Positions 34,721-44,213 of a DNA stretch of 52,398 nucleotides are shown piece by piece. The first letter of the stretch is position 1, and each line of letters begins with the position of its first letter. The DNA is from Promethearchaeota archaeon (GTDB taxonomy: Archaea > Asgardarchaeota > Lokiarchaeia > Sigyniarchaeales > SOKP01): NCBI GenBank assembly GCA_019057865.1, contig JAHLWP010000032.1, positions 1 to 52,398 of the forward strand, written 5' to 3'. The translations under genes were made by a program, and so were the position numbers. The notes under the pieces were generated by a model. That model saw nothing but the letters and a program-made list of their open reading frames with translations, was not told the origin of the DNA and made no database searches.

Positions 34721-36448
34721 TTATTCTTGCTTTTGTATGTAATCTAAATTGTCTAGAATGGATCTTAATTTTAAAGCTTCTGATCCTCCAGAAATTTGAA
34801 TATTTACAAGTGAATCATCATTAGTTCCAGTAACATTAATTTCAATTAATAAATCTTCTGTTCGTATCTGCTTTGTTTGTCTTTGGTTAAATGCTTCTCT
34901 TATTGGTTGATCTAAATTCGAAAATTCAGCTGCAATGTCTGCCCATATTTCTTTCCAGTAAGAGTATTTAATAATATAATCTGTAACTGTCTGTTTATAT
35001 AGTTCTCTATTACACCATTCAATTAAATCACCTCTATTCGGAAAATCAATATTTTCCATAAGATTATTTCGGATTTCCGCAAGTTTATTAATATCTCCTT
35101 TTTTAGTAGCATCATTTATTTGTTGAGCAAGAGGAGGATATGTTTTATTATTGACTGAATTAACAAATGGAATTAAATCATATTTAACTATCAAATCATT
35201 TTTCTCAAATTTTTTCAATTCAGTGAGATCATTTTCCTTAGGACTCCCTGCGCGAAATCTTTCATTAATTTGATAACAGATCTCACGCTTTTTAAATCGC
35301 TTTTGGATTAAATTTAATATATTTTTAGAGAATTCAAATTTGTTTCCATAATAAGGAGATTTATCCAATTCTCTTTTAACATAATCTACTCTATGTGAAA
35401 TAACATACGGAGCAATAGTATTAACAATATTGATATCAACTATAGATAAATTTAGTAACCATGCGACTGCTTTTGAATATCGAAGGAGATCTTTAGCTAC
35501 TCTGACGCTTAAAATCGAATCTATCTGATTACAAATATTCTGAGCAGTGTTAAAATGACATCCTGAACATAACCCTGTGCTAGGTTTAAGATCTTCGGTA
35601 TTACCCTTATCAACTCTAGCACATAATGTAAATTCTCTAATTATGGCATGTATATAATTATTAACGTCAGGCGAGAAGGGTAATCTATTGACATAATACC
35701 AAATTTCCATAAGATCGTCAATTGTTAAAATTTTAGGTACTTGAGTGAGTTCATCCCATCCGCTATATTTCTCATCTTTACCTGACAAAATTAATTGCAG
35801 ATCATGACTCGCAGGCATAGAAATAGGAACCGATATGCCAAATCTATCTAAAAAAGGTTTTGATAATTCAAATGTTCCCACATCATGTGGATTTATCGTA
35901 GAAAATAAACAAAATTTATTAATTGTTGTAATAGAATCATAATATTTAACGGTGCCTTCAGCAAGCAGAGAAAGTAATATATCTTGTGCATATGGTGTAA
36001 GGCGGTTTACTTCATCAATAATTTTCCAGAAGTTTGTGACAAATTGTCGCCATACAACCTCTTCCTCCCCTTCTTTCATTAACTTCCCAAGTTTTAATGT
36101 GCCTATAAGTTTCTCTTCAGTTAATTGAGGATGACCTCTTATCATTGAGTTCTCGATTTCATTAAGAGAATAGGAAGTAAACATTCTTCCTAATAATTTT
36201 ACTAGGGTTGTTTTACCTCCACCATGACCACCAATTAATATCATAGCAGAATTGGGGACTAACGCATTTAAGACACATAGAGATAATATTTCCGGTAAAA
36301 CCTGGGTTTTTACCTTTTTGCTCTTCTCATCGATATGCTTAATTGTTAAAACTTTATAATGTACGAATAATTGATTTGCTTGAATGAGATTGATGATTTT
36401 CCAGACTTTTTTCCTTAGTTGGTTTTCTTCTCCTAATTTTGTCGACAT
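34721..36448 (-). CDS. MoxR-type AAA+ ATPase
   Basis: 575 residues. AAA+ core in the first 290: Walker A GGHGGGKTT (73-81), Walker B KIIDEVNR followed by DILLSLLAEGTV, sensor-1 region FCLFSTINPHDVGTFEL and arginine-finger region LSKPFLDRFGISVPI. The C-terminal half is helical, includes a CSGC-H motif (GLCSGCHFN) and is long for MoxR (typically about 330 residues). MoxR proteins act with VWA-domain partners to remodel proteins or insert cofactors. The VWA/HExxH protein at 24158-25852 is the natural partner. It is followed on the same strand by the 40-residue gene. Confidence 0.82.
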   Translation of the reverse strand: MSTKLGEENQLRKKVWKIINLIQANQLFVHYKVLTIKHIDEKSKKVKTQVLPEILSLCVLNALVPNSAMILIGGHGGGKTTLVKLLGRMFTSYSLNEIENSMIRGHPQLTEEKLIGTLKLGKLMKEGEEEVVWRQFVTNFWKIIDEVNRLTPYAQDILLSLLAEGTVKYYDSITTINKFCLFSTINPHDVGTFELSKPFLDRFGISVPISMPASHDLQLILSGKDEKYSGWDELTQVPKILTIDDLMEIWYYVNRLPFSPDVNNYIHAIIREFTLCARVDKGNTEDLKPSTGLCSGCHFNTAQNICNQIDSILSVRVAKDLLRYSKAVAWLLNLSIVDINIVNTIAPYVISHRVDYVKRELDKSPYYGNKFEFSKNILNLIQKRFKKREICYQINERFRAGSPKENDLTELKKFEKNDLIVKYDLIPFVNSVNNKTYPPLAQQINDATKKGDINKLAEIRNNLMENIDFPNRGDLIEWCNRELYKQTVTDYIIKYSYWKEIWADIAAEFSNLDQPIREAFNQRQTKQIRTEDLLIEINVTGTNDDSLVNIQISGGSEALKLRSILDNLDYIQKQE

Positions 36449-36580
36449 AAAGATGAATTTCCTAAGATTTTCAATATTAAATAAAAATCAGATTAATTAT
36501 TTAATTTTATTCATTCATAATTTATTGTACTATTAACTTAGAGCGAATAAATTAACGACAAGAAAATCAAGGATGATTAT

Positions 36581-36934
36581 TTAAAAATAGCCAATATGCC
36601 CTAAATTTTTTCCATTTTCATCTAATGCATAAACTAAACCCATTGATAATACCTCTTTATCTTTAGCTTTGGTTGACTTTACTACTTTTTTAATAGTCTC
36701 AAATTTTAGAATAAAAATACCATTACATTTCTTACATTTGATATAAATTTTTTTAGTATGCTTTATTTCATTTTCAGATTCTTCTTTTTTAAAGGGTTCT
36801 AATAAATTTACGTCTTGATTATCACAGTCTTTAAGAAAGCATTGATCTAAAGAGATTTTTTCCATTCCTCGTCTTGCTAGTGCGATAAATGCATAACTTG
36901 GAATTTCAAATCTTAAATCTTCTTCATCTACCAT
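36581..36934 (-). CDS. Small zinc-ribbon-like protein
   Basis: 117 residues. The middle has CFLKDCDN and later CKKCNGIFILKF; four cysteines in two pairs about 50 residues apart could bind zinc. The C terminus (MGLVYALDENGKNLGHIGYF) is beta-rich. Acidic overall. Function unknown. It is transcribed away from gatC and lies 132 bases upstream of the MoxR gene. Confidence 0.5.
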   Translation of the reverse strand: MVDEEDLRFEIPSYAFIALARRGMEKISLDQCFLKDCDNQDVNLLEPFKKEESENEIKHTKKIYIKCKKCNGIFILKFETIKKVVKSTKAKDKEVLSMGLVYALDENGKNLGHIGYF

Positions 36935-37048
36935 ATTTAAAATAAAAAATAAATATCACTTAATTCTTATTATTATTTTTTAAAGAATTTCAAATGGTTT
37001 GTAGTTAATCTTAATTATTATCTATACCTATATCTTTGTGAACTGCAA

Positions 37049-37354
37049 ATGAAAAAGAAGGAAGAATTCTCTAAAGAAACTATTGATCATATATCAAAAT
37101 TAGCTTTACTAGACTTATCTGAAGAAGAAAAGGAAAAATTATCGGAAGAATTAGGTGGTATTATAAACTATTTTAAAAAATTGGATGATTTAGATACAAG
37201 TAATATTGAACCTACTACGCACCCTATAGATGGATTAAAAAATGTTTTTAGGGATGATATTCCTCGGAAATGTCTTACAAATGAAGAAGCAACTAAAAAT
37301 GCTCAACATAAAAAAGAGGGATATTTCAAAGCGCCAAGAATCTTAAAGGAATAA
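37049..37354 (+). CDS. gatC: Glu/Asp-tRNA(Gln/Asn) amidotransferase subunit C
   Basis: 101 residues, the normal GatC length. Matches family landmarks: IDHISKLALLDLSEEEKEKL at the N terminus, then ELGGIINYFKKLDDLDTSNI, EPTTHPID, VFRDD and at the C terminus EGYFKAPRIL (family pattern GxFxVPxVL). GatC stabilises the GatA amidase and GatB in transamidating mischarged tRNA. Neither gatA nor gatB is nearby. It ends 7 bases from the convergent unknown gene. Confidence 0.9.
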   Translation: MKKKEEFSKETIDHISKLALLDLSEEEKEKLSEELGGIINYFKKLDDLDTSNIEPTTHPIDGLKNVFRDDIPRKCLTNEEATKNAQHKKEGYFKAPRILKE

Positions 37355-37361
37355 TTAAATT

Positions 37362-38372
37362 CTATTTTTTATATAATTCTGTTAATTTCTTTATAGCTGA
37401 TGCCATATCCTTTAAAGCTTTCTTTCTTTCATCAGGGGACATATTATTGAAATCTTCATTCATATCAGTACCTATTTGCTCGGTTGACGCCACCAGTTTA
37501 AACTTTTTGTAAACTAAAGAAGTAATATATCTTTCATAATAATCTATAGCCTTTTTTAGTTTTATATTATCTTTAATATCATCCCATAGCTCTAATGTTT
37601 CTAAAGATTTAATTCCAAGATCAATTCTAAACCAACTAATTGGAAACAATAATTTTCTTTGTATTCCTAATTCAATTATAGATAAATTATCATCATCTGT
37701 ATAAAGTTCCGGAGTTTTTTTTTCTTGAAAAATAATGTTATCACTTAAAATGTATAAATTAGCAGCACCTTGAGAAGTACAAACTACTCCAGTAGCAAAA
37801 CCCTTGGCTAATCTCAATCTATCAGCAAAATCCTCTAATCTAAAACCATATAAGTGTAGATTTTTCTTTTTACCACCTTGAAACTCTATTTTAATCCTTT
37901 TACTCCCTTTTGCATCAGATAATATAGAGGGAAATAAATTCGCATCTCTTGTTTCTTTATGAGCTTTTAGTAATTTATTTATAATCTCATAATCTAACGT
38001 GAGTCCGGGTATCATAGTATTTTGATTGAGGAATGCATCTACTTCAAAATCAGCAATCCCATAAAAGAGTTTTTCATTGTTAATGATATTATATATGCTG
38101 CCAATAATAGTTTTTACTAATGCTTGGGGATCTTCACGGACAGAATCAAACTCCTTAGTAGTAAATGTATCAATTTGATCTTCTAATCCCTCCTCATGAT
38201 AAAATTCACCCCAACTTAGTTCAGTAAAAATATTTCCCTCACTGTATAAGTTGTGAGTACTGTCAATACTAAGGATACTTTTTGATCCTCCAATTTCTAC
38301 TCCTATTTTTGAACCAAATGCGAGAAGAGCAGAGGGGGGATTATAAAATTCTATAGGCAAGGATAAACCCAA
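37362..38372 (-). CDS. Conserved-looking protein of unknown function, 336 residues
   Basis: A soluble alpha/beta protein with mixed strands in the first half (ALLAFGSKIGVEIGGSKSIL), a central KRIKIEFQGGKKKNLHLYGF segment and a helical C terminus rich in Lys (SPDERKKALKDMASAIKKL). No membrane segment, signal peptide or known catalytic motif. It is convergent with gatC. It might be an Asgard-specific protein; I cannot assign a family. Confidence 0.6.
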   Translation of the reverse strand: MGLSLPIEFYNPPSALLAFGSKIGVEIGGSKSILSIDSTHNLYSEGNIFTELSWGEFYHEEGLEDQIDTFTTKEFDSVREDPQALVKTIIGSIYNIINNEKLFYGIADFEVDAFLNQNTMIPGLTLDYEIINKLLKAHKETRDANLFPSILSDAKGSKRIKIEFQGGKKKNLHLYGFRLEDFADRLRLAKGFATGVVCTSQGAANLYILSDNIIFQEKKTPELYTDDDNLSIIELGIQRKLLFPISWFRIDLGIKSLETLELWDDIKDNIKLKKAIDYYERYITSLVYKKFKLVASTEQIGTDMNEDFNNMSPDERKKALKDMASAIKKLTELYKK

Positions 38373-38579
38373 GCTTTATTATATTATAGTTTTTAGTTAT
38401 TCTTCTCTATTACCTAACTTTATTAAATGATTCTATTAAATATAGATAAAATTTATATATATAATTACTGGAAAAGATACAAATGCTAATGCTAATATTA
38501 AAAGATTTTATAATTGATGAGTCAGAATTTTCTTTCTATAATTCGAATATATACAATATTCTAATATATAAAATTGATT

Positions 38580-40115
38580 TTAAGAAAATTTAGTTCGATA
38601 CTCTGAATATTTTACAAGCATACTCATACATTTAGGTGCCTCATCCCATAATTCAAATATTGGAATATCATGGTTTAGAAATTCTTTATATAAAGGATAA
38701 GAATATAACTGTGGACCGCAAAAAAACATAGGAATCGATTTTTTACGCACGAATCGAATTAATGGCTTGAGGAAACCAGGATAAAAAATTTTAGAGAAAT
38801 TTTTAATCATTTTATCGACAGAACTTCCGGATTTTTCGATTATATTAATTACTTCTCCAAAATCCCAAACACCGTCAAACAGAATACAATCAACTTCATC
38901 AGAATTCATTATTAATTTAGGTAGTGTTACAAAAAACTCATAAAAGTTCTCAAAAAAGGTTATATCAATTGGATTAGACCCACTTGCGGTATGAGGTATG
39001 TAATTCGATATTTCCTTTTGTAACTCCTTGGAAAATTCTGGAACTACCAATCCATATAAATCACATGTTTTTGTCATTAATGTGGCAGAGCCACCAGATG
39101 ACGTTATAATTCCAACTCGTTTTCCCTTTGGAAAAATATTATATGATTGGGCATATAAAAGAGTTCTAAGATAATAAAGGAAATCTATAACAGAATTAGT
39201 AGAAATTATACCCGTTTCTTTAAAAACTCCCTCATATATTTTACTATCTCCTGCAATTGCTCCTGTATGACTCATAATTGATCTGGTCGCTGCTTCTGTT
39301 CCACCTGCGTATATTCCTACAATCGGTTTTATGGATGTAATTTCTTTTGCTAATCTGATAAATTCTTTGCCACGCTTGACTTCCTCAATATATAATCCAA
39401 TAATGTCTGTTTGGGGATCATTCTTACAGAACTCTAAAATGTCAACCATATCAATATTTCGCTCATTTCCTATAGAGATAGACTTGCCAATTTTAACACC
39501 TATATTTTTTGCTTTCCAGAAAATTTGAGCTGCAATAGTACCAGATTGGCTGATAATAGATATCTTACCCAGATCAGGTACAAAATATGGCCAAAATGTC
39601 ATAAGGTATTGTTCATTAGTATCTAATCCATACCAACCATTATATACCCCTAAACAATTAGGACCGATGAATCTTATATTATATCTTTTAGCAATTTCGT
39701 CAATTTTTTTAGATAGGTCACTTCCATCTGAATGGCGACTTTCCCTAAAACCTCCAGATGTAATTATTGCCCTTTTTATTCCTTTCTTCCCACATTCCTC
39801 TAAAACAATAGGAACAATGTGCGGTGGTAAAATAATAAAAGCTAAATCAGGGATTTCAGGGAGATCTAAAACAGATTTATATGCTTTATAACCTTGAACT
39901 TCTTCTAATTTTGGGTGTATTGGATAGATCTTTCCTTTAAATCCAGATTTAATATTTCGCATTTGCATTGATCCCATTGTACTTAAAAGATCGTTATTTG
40001 CTCCAAAAATACATATACTCTCAGGATTTAAGATTTTATAAAGAAAGTGATCTGTTATCTGATTTTCACTTGCTTTTAAAGGTTGAGCAGAAGATTGTTC
40101 TTTAGTATTAGTCAA
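38580..40115 (-). CDS. ADP-forming acyl-CoA synthetase, alpha-type subunit
   Basis: 511 residues. N-terminal CoA-binding Rossmann domain (ICIFGANNDLLSTMGSMQMR, then LAFIILPPHIVPIVLEECG and FIGPNCLGVYN), then the succinyl-CoA synthetase-type ligase domains with SIISQSGTIAAQIFW and IGNERNIDMVDILEF. The phospho-histidine site is MSHTGAIAGDSKIYEG, as in acetate-CoA ligase (ADP-forming). These enzymes make acetate/organic acid and ATP from acyl-CoA, ADP and phosphate. The ATP-grasp beta subunit is not in this window. The C-terminal 80 residues look more divergent than usual. Confidence 0.82.
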   Translation of the reverse strand: MTNTKEQSSAQPLKASENQITDHFLYKILNPESICIFGANNDLLSTMGSMQMRNIKSGFKGKIYPIHPKLEEVQGYKAYKSVLDLPEIPDLAFIILPPHIVPIVLEECGKKGIKRAIITSGGFRESRHSDGSDLSKKIDEIAKRYNIRFIGPNCLGVYNGWYGLDTNEQYLMTFWPYFVPDLGKISIISQSGTIAAQIFWKAKNIGVKIGKSISIGNERNIDMVDILEFCKNDPQTDIIGLYIEEVKRGKEFIRLAKEITSIKPIVGIYAGGTEAATRSIMSHTGAIAGDSKIYEGVFKETGIISTNSVIDFLYYLRTLLYAQSYNIFPKGKRVGIITSSGGSATLMTKTCDLYGLVVPEFSKELQKEISNYIPHTASGSNPIDITFFENFYEFFVTLPKLIMNSDEVDCILFDGVWDFGEVINIIEKSGSSVDKMIKNFSKIFYPGFLKPLIRFVRKKSIPMFFCGPQLYSYPLYKEFLNHDIPIFELWDEAPKCMSMLVKYSEYRTKFS

Positions 40116-40279
40116 AATTAATACCTATCATTGAAATAATTTGTTCTAATTTAACAATAATAGTTCAAGGAATCAATAAAATCTTAAGAAGTTTATTTTT
40201 ATGTAATATATCTATGAGATAATTCTGACATAATTGATCTTTTTGCCTTTTACTATTTATTTAAGAGATAATTAAAAAA

Positions 40280-40810
40280 TCATTTTTTACCTGTTGATCC
40301 AAAACCTCCTAAGCCACGTTGAGAAGCAGGTAACTCTTCAGTTTCAATAAACTCAAAATTATGCATTTTTCCAAGAATTATTTGACAAATTCGATCTCCT
40401 TGCTTTAAAGTAACCTCTCTATTTGAAAGATTTACGACAATAGCCATCCATTCATTTCTATATCCTGAATCAATTGTTCCAGGGCTATTTACAATAGAGA
40501 TCCCTTCCCATAAAGCTAAACCACTTCGAGGGACAACTTTAAAATAGTATCCCTCAGGAATCGCAGTAGAAAACCCTAAAGGACATCCAATTCTCTCTAA
40601 TGGTTTTAAGGTATATGCATCAGTGTTAATATCAACTAACTCACGTTTACCATTTTCGCTATATATTTTCTTAAATCCCATAATACGAGCATCAGAGCCA
40701 GCATCACCTAGTTTTGAAGGTTGAGGTATAATTAACTCTTTATTTAGTTTTTTTAATGGAATTGATATTTTTTGAGGGTTTTTCGATGAAAAATTTGTCT
40801 TATTTCTCAT
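40280..40810 (-). CDS. dut: dUTP diphosphatase (trimeric dUTPase family)
   Basis: 176 residues. Motif 1 DAGSDARI, motif 2 PRSGLALWEGI, motif 3 VNSPGTIDSGYRNEW (usually GVIDxDYRG), motif 4 LKQGDRICQIIL and motif 5 RGLGGFGSTGKK are in the right order. It would hydrolyse dUTP to dUMP, keeping uracil out of DNA. A 35-residue N-terminal extension is longer than in bacterial Dut. dCTP deaminase shares motifs, but the complete glycine-rich motif 5 favours dUTPase. Confidence 0.85.
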   Translation of the reverse strand: MRNKTNFSSKNPQKISIPLKKLNKELIIPQPSKLGDAGSDARIMGFKKIYSENGKRELVDINTDAYTLKPLERIGCPLGFSTAIPEGYYFKVVPRSGLALWEGISIVNSPGTIDSGYRNEWMAIVVNLSNREVTLKQGDRICQIILGKMHNFEFIETEELPASQRGLGGFGSTGKK

Positions 40811-40965
40811 TTTAGATCACTTTTTATTATACTATAAAATAAAAAAGAGTTGTTATTAAAGAACAATTAAAAACCAGAGAAAAAAAATCTTATAAAACCA
40901 TAATTCATTAGAAGAAATATTAGTTTATTTATTAAGAGAAAAACATTTCTTTATGTGAGAAAATC

Positions 40966-41421
40966 ATGTTAATAATTGATAGATATGACCCTCGTTTAGA
41001 TAAAGAAGCTTTAAAGGAAATTTTTGAAGATTTTATTGAGAATAAGTCTTATTTTTTTTCACATTGGCAAAAATTTGAAGAAGAATTGAACATGAGACTA
41101 TTAGACCTAAAATATCGAAATTCTATGATAGTAGCTAAAGAAGATGGGAAAATGATTGGTTGGGGGACATATACAATATTTAGAGATTATTTAGGCTATG
41201 AACGCGTTATTATTCACCAGATTTTAACAAGAAAAGAAGATTCATATAAAAAGGGGATTGAAGAGCAAATTATTCGTGAGCTCCAATTATACATTAAAAG
41301 AACTTTGAAAAATGATAAAGTCTACTTTATATGCCCTGACTCTGACGGAGCTTTAAGGAGTGTATTTTTAAAAATTGGAGCTAAGAAATCAAAACATATT
41401 TGGTATGAAAACGATATTTAA
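40966..41421 (+). CDS. GNAT-type acetyltransferase
   Basis: 151 residues. Pattern of a GNAT fold: MIVAKEDGKMIGWGTYTIF for strands 2-4, VIIHQILTRKEDSYKKGIEE leading to the acetyl-CoA loop (here degenerate, RKEDSYKKGIEEQI instead of Q/RxxGxG/A), then VYFICPDSDGALRSVF and KIGAKKSKHIWYEN at the C terminus. It should transfer an acyl group to an amine. The loop is atypical, so the function may differ. The next gene follows 39 bases later. Confidence 0.6.
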   Translation: MLIIDRYDPRLDKEALKEIFEDFIENKSYFFSHWQKFEEELNMRLLDLKYRNSMIVAKEDGKMIGWGTYTIFRDYLGYERVIIHQILTRKEDSYKKGIEEQIIRELQLYIKRTLKNDKVYFICPDSDGALRSVFLKIGAKKSKHIWYENDI

Positions 41422-41460
41422 TTAAGTTTTAAGATTAATTAACCTTCTTTTTAAGAAATA

Positions 41461-41976
41461 ATGGGAGAAAATGATATTTCAATTGAAAAAGCGAACGAAT
41501 TGAAAAACCAAGAAAAATTCGAAGAATCTTTAAAGATTTTAGAAGAGCTCTATAAGAATTTCCCTAATTCTGAAAAAATTAAAAAAGAGCTAATAGTTAC
41601 ACTCTTTTCTTATGGAGGATACCTTAATGATGAATACATTTTAGAATATGAAAAAGCAAAAAATATTTTTAAAAAAACAATAGAAATTGACCCTAATAAT
41701 TATAGAGCTCACTATAATCTTGGAATTGCGTATTTTAATTTAGGTGAAATGAAGAAAGCGAAAAATGCCTATAAAATGGCAATAAAAATTAAACCTGATT
41801 ATAAACATTGTCATTACAACATAGGGTTAATTTATGAAACAATGGGAGATTTTAAACATGCCTTAAATCAATATGAAAAAGCTTTGAAAATCGATCCAAA
41901 TTTCACTTATGCGCTTCATGCAAGAAATCAAATTAGGAAGTTAATAGATGAATTAAAGAACACTTCAGAAAATTGA
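41461..41976 (+). CDS. Tetratricopeptide-repeat protein
   Basis: 171 residues. At least four TPR units: around EKANELKNQEKFEESLKILE, AKNIFKKTIEIDPNNYRAHY, NLGIAYFNLGEMKKAKNAYK and NIGLIYETMGDFKHALNQYE, with the tell-tale IDPN linker. No membrane segment. It is a protein-protein adaptor, partner unknown. The stop is 5 bases from the small membrane protein encoded on the other strand. Confidence 0.82.
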   Translation: MGENDISIEKANELKNQEKFEESLKILEELYKNFPNSEKIKKELIVTLFSYGGYLNDEYILEYEKAKNIFKKTIEIDPNNYRAHYNLGIAYFNLGEMKKAKNAYKMAIKIKPDYKHCHYNIGLIYETMGDFKHALNQYEKALKIDPNFTYALHARNQIRKLIDELKNTSEN

Positions 41977-41981
41977 ACTAA

Positions 41982-42113
41982 TTATTTTTTTATTAATTTA
42001 TTATGTATAATGCAACAAATAATTAGAATAACCAATAATATAATACCTCCTATAACATATCTCATTACCTTTGGATCAGAAAGATAATCTAAGATATCTT
42101 CTAACTGAAACAT
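41982..42113 (-). CDS. Small single-pass membrane protein, 43 residues
   Basis: ATG at 42113, stop TAA at 41982. Amphipathic N terminus (MFQLEDILDYLSDPKVMRY), then one strong transmembrane helix (about 20-37, IGGIILLVILIICCII) and a basic tail HNKLIKK. Positive-inside rule puts the C terminus in the cytosol. It is convergent with the TPR gene. Function unknown. Confidence 0.5.
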   Translation of the reverse strand: MFQLEDILDYLSDPKVMRYVIGGIILLVILIICCIIHNKLIKK

Positions 42114-42290
42114 TTAAACCCTTTTTAAAATATTTAAAATCTAAGTATACAAAATTATAATTTAATTTTAACAAATAAGAATATTTAAATTTTTTTTTAT
42201 GAAATTAATATTCTTTTGGAAATATGGTTTTCAAAAACTATAAAATAATAGAAAATGAAAAAAAAAAAAATTTGAAAATTAAATAATATT

Positions 42291-42528
42291 TTATCTCTCT
42301 AATTGAAAATTAACTTGAACTCTGACTCTGTAGATGAGCTTATCAATATCTTCTTTAGTCAAGATTGGGAGACCCAAAATTCTTTTTAACTTTTACGTCA
42401 GATTCAAGTATCTGGATATTTCGTATGCCACGTAGAGATTTTTTCGCTTCCTCGTAGCAAACTTTAACTGCATCAGCCCAATTTTTTTCAGAAGTTCCTA
42501 CTAACTGAATACTTTTATAAACAGTCAT
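42291..42528 (-). pseudogene. Dodecin (flavin-binding) gene with frameshift
   Basis: From ATG 42528 the frame reads MTVYKSIQLVGTSEKNWADA and KKSLRGIRNIQILESDVKV, an excellent match to dodecin, including the W of the flavin stack. It then shifts out at the A-rich stretch around 42385-42396 and stops at 42355 (57 residues). The missing last strand YRVRVQVNFQL continues in the next frame, to TAA at 42291. One extra base restores the protein, although the joined version has about ten residues more than usual in the loop. Either a recent loss or a sequence error in a homopolymer region. Confidence 0.78.
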
Positions 42529-42721
42529 TTTGATTTCACTTTGATTTTGATTTTTTTTGTAAGTTAATTTGTTATAGGTTAATATTTAAATATTTCGCAG
42601 AAAACAGATATATCTGAAGGATTTTATTAATAGAAATTGAAACATATTAAAAAAGAAATATAAGATAAAGCAAAAATAAAAAAATATAAAAAAAAATATG
42701 ATAGATTTATTTTAATTGATT

Positions 42722-44005
42722 TTAGGCATCCATATTCTCTATAATCGTTGCAACTCCCTGTCCGCCCCCCACACAGGCATTTGCAACACCATACTTAGCA
42801 TTCTTATCTTTTAAAATACGAGCAAGAGTGCCTGGTAATCTAATCATTGTTGCTCCTAAAGGATGCCCAATCGCAGTAGATCCTCCCATTACATTAACTT
42901 TCTCTTCAGGAATATTAAAAACTTTCATGCAGTTTAAAGCTACAATTGTAAATGCTTCATTTATTTCCCAATAATCGATATCATCTGCAGTTAGGCCAGC
43001 GTATTTCAATGCTTTTTCTGTTGCTGGGACAGGACCACGCCCCATTACCGTAGGATCTACTCCTGCCCATCCAATCGATATAATTCTAGCCAATGGCACA
43101 ATTCCTCGCTTTTTAGCTTCTTCTGCCTCCATTAAAAGACATACAGTCGCACCAGCATTTAGTGGAGAAGAATTACCAGCTGTAATTACTCCTTCTGTAG
43201 TCCCTTCTCTTTCTTTATAACCAGCTCTACCACCATTCTTTTTTAAGAAAAATGGTTTAGATAATCTTCTTAATCCAGCTACACCTTCCATGGTAGATTT
43301 TCTAGCGGCCATATCTCGGTCTATTATCATTGGTTCTTCGACATTGCCTTCAGCATGGCCTTCAATGGGAATAATCTCACCTTTAAACCATCCAGCTTCA
43401 TGATTTTCTACTGTTAAATTATGGGCTCTCACTCCAAATTTATCTAAGTCCTCCTTAGTAAAAGCAGGTATTTCTTCTTCATATAGTTTTTGTGCTGTTT
43501 GGAGCATATTTATCGTGGTGAGTAAATCATATTGAGGTCTATACCACTCACTTTGCTTATTAATCAATTTTAAATTGGGGCGAACGTGATCATTCTGCAT
43601 ATCTACACGTGTCATATGTTCTACACCACCAGCTAAACATGTTTTACTATGGCCCGTCATTATTTCCATAATTCCTACATGCATTCCACTGCCAGCAGAT
43701 CCACATTGTCTGTCAACAAACATAGCAGGAACTTCTACGGGAAAATTCGCTAAAAATAATGGAAGTCTACCCCCATAAGTCCAATTTTCATACACACCCA
43801 TAGCAGTACCTACTGTGAATTCATCAATATCTTTCTTCTCAATTCCTTTATCTGCTAGTTTCTGATCAAAGAATTTTACTAATAATCTAGCCAAGAGCTC
43901 ATCGCTTCTAATTTCACCAAAAACATCTCTTTCCGGTTGTTTTGGTCTAGAACGAGAAAATGCTGTTCGAGCATAATCAATCATCCATACTTCTTTTAAT
44001 TCCAT
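42722..44005 (-). CDS. Acetyl-CoA acyltransferase (thiolase)
   Basis: 427 residues. Nucleophilic Cys in DRQCGSAGSGMHVG (C101), then NEAFTIVALNCM, GHPLGATMIR with catalytic H381, and ACVGGGQGVA with C411. All thiolase catalytic residues are present and spaced normally. It cleaves 3-ketoacyl-CoA with CoA or makes acetoacetyl-CoA from two acetyl-CoA. Archaeal thiolases of the other direction (mevalonate pathway) are usually shorter and followed by an HMG-CoA synthase and OB-fold protein, which are not seen here, so beta-oxidation is favoured. Confidence 0.9.
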   Translation of the reverse strand: MELKEVWMIDYARTAFSRSRPKQPERDVFGEIRSDELLARLLVKFFDQKLADKGIEKKDIDEFTVGTAMGVYENWTYGGRLPLFLANFPVEVPAMFVDRQCGSAGSGMHVGIMEIMTGHSKTCLAGGVEHMTRVDMQNDHVRPNLKLINKQSEWYRPQYDLLTTINMLQTAQKLYEEEIPAFTKEDLDKFGVRAHNLTVENHEAGWFKGEIIPIEGHAEGNVEEPMIIDRDMAARKSTMEGVAGLRRLSKPFFLKKNGGRAGYKEREGTTEGVITAGNSSPLNAGATVCLLMEAEEAKKRGIVPLARIISIGWAGVDPTVMGRGPVPATEKALKYAGLTADDIDYWEINEAFTIVALNCMKVFNIPEEKVNVMGGSTAIGHPLGATMIRLPGTLARILKDKNAKYGVANACVGGGQGVATIIENMDA

Positions 44006-44213
44006 TTTAAAATATCACCAATCTTAAGTATATTTTATTAATTTTTGATCAATAAAATTTCAATATTAATTTTCTGAATTATAAAAAAATATTAAACTTT
44101 TTGATAATGAGTAGGAGTTTTTTCGTAGTTAATATTTTTCTTTTCGAAAATTTAGGTAATGCTATTAAGATACTATTAGAATTATTTTTATTCATAGAAT
44201 ATTTAGATATAAT

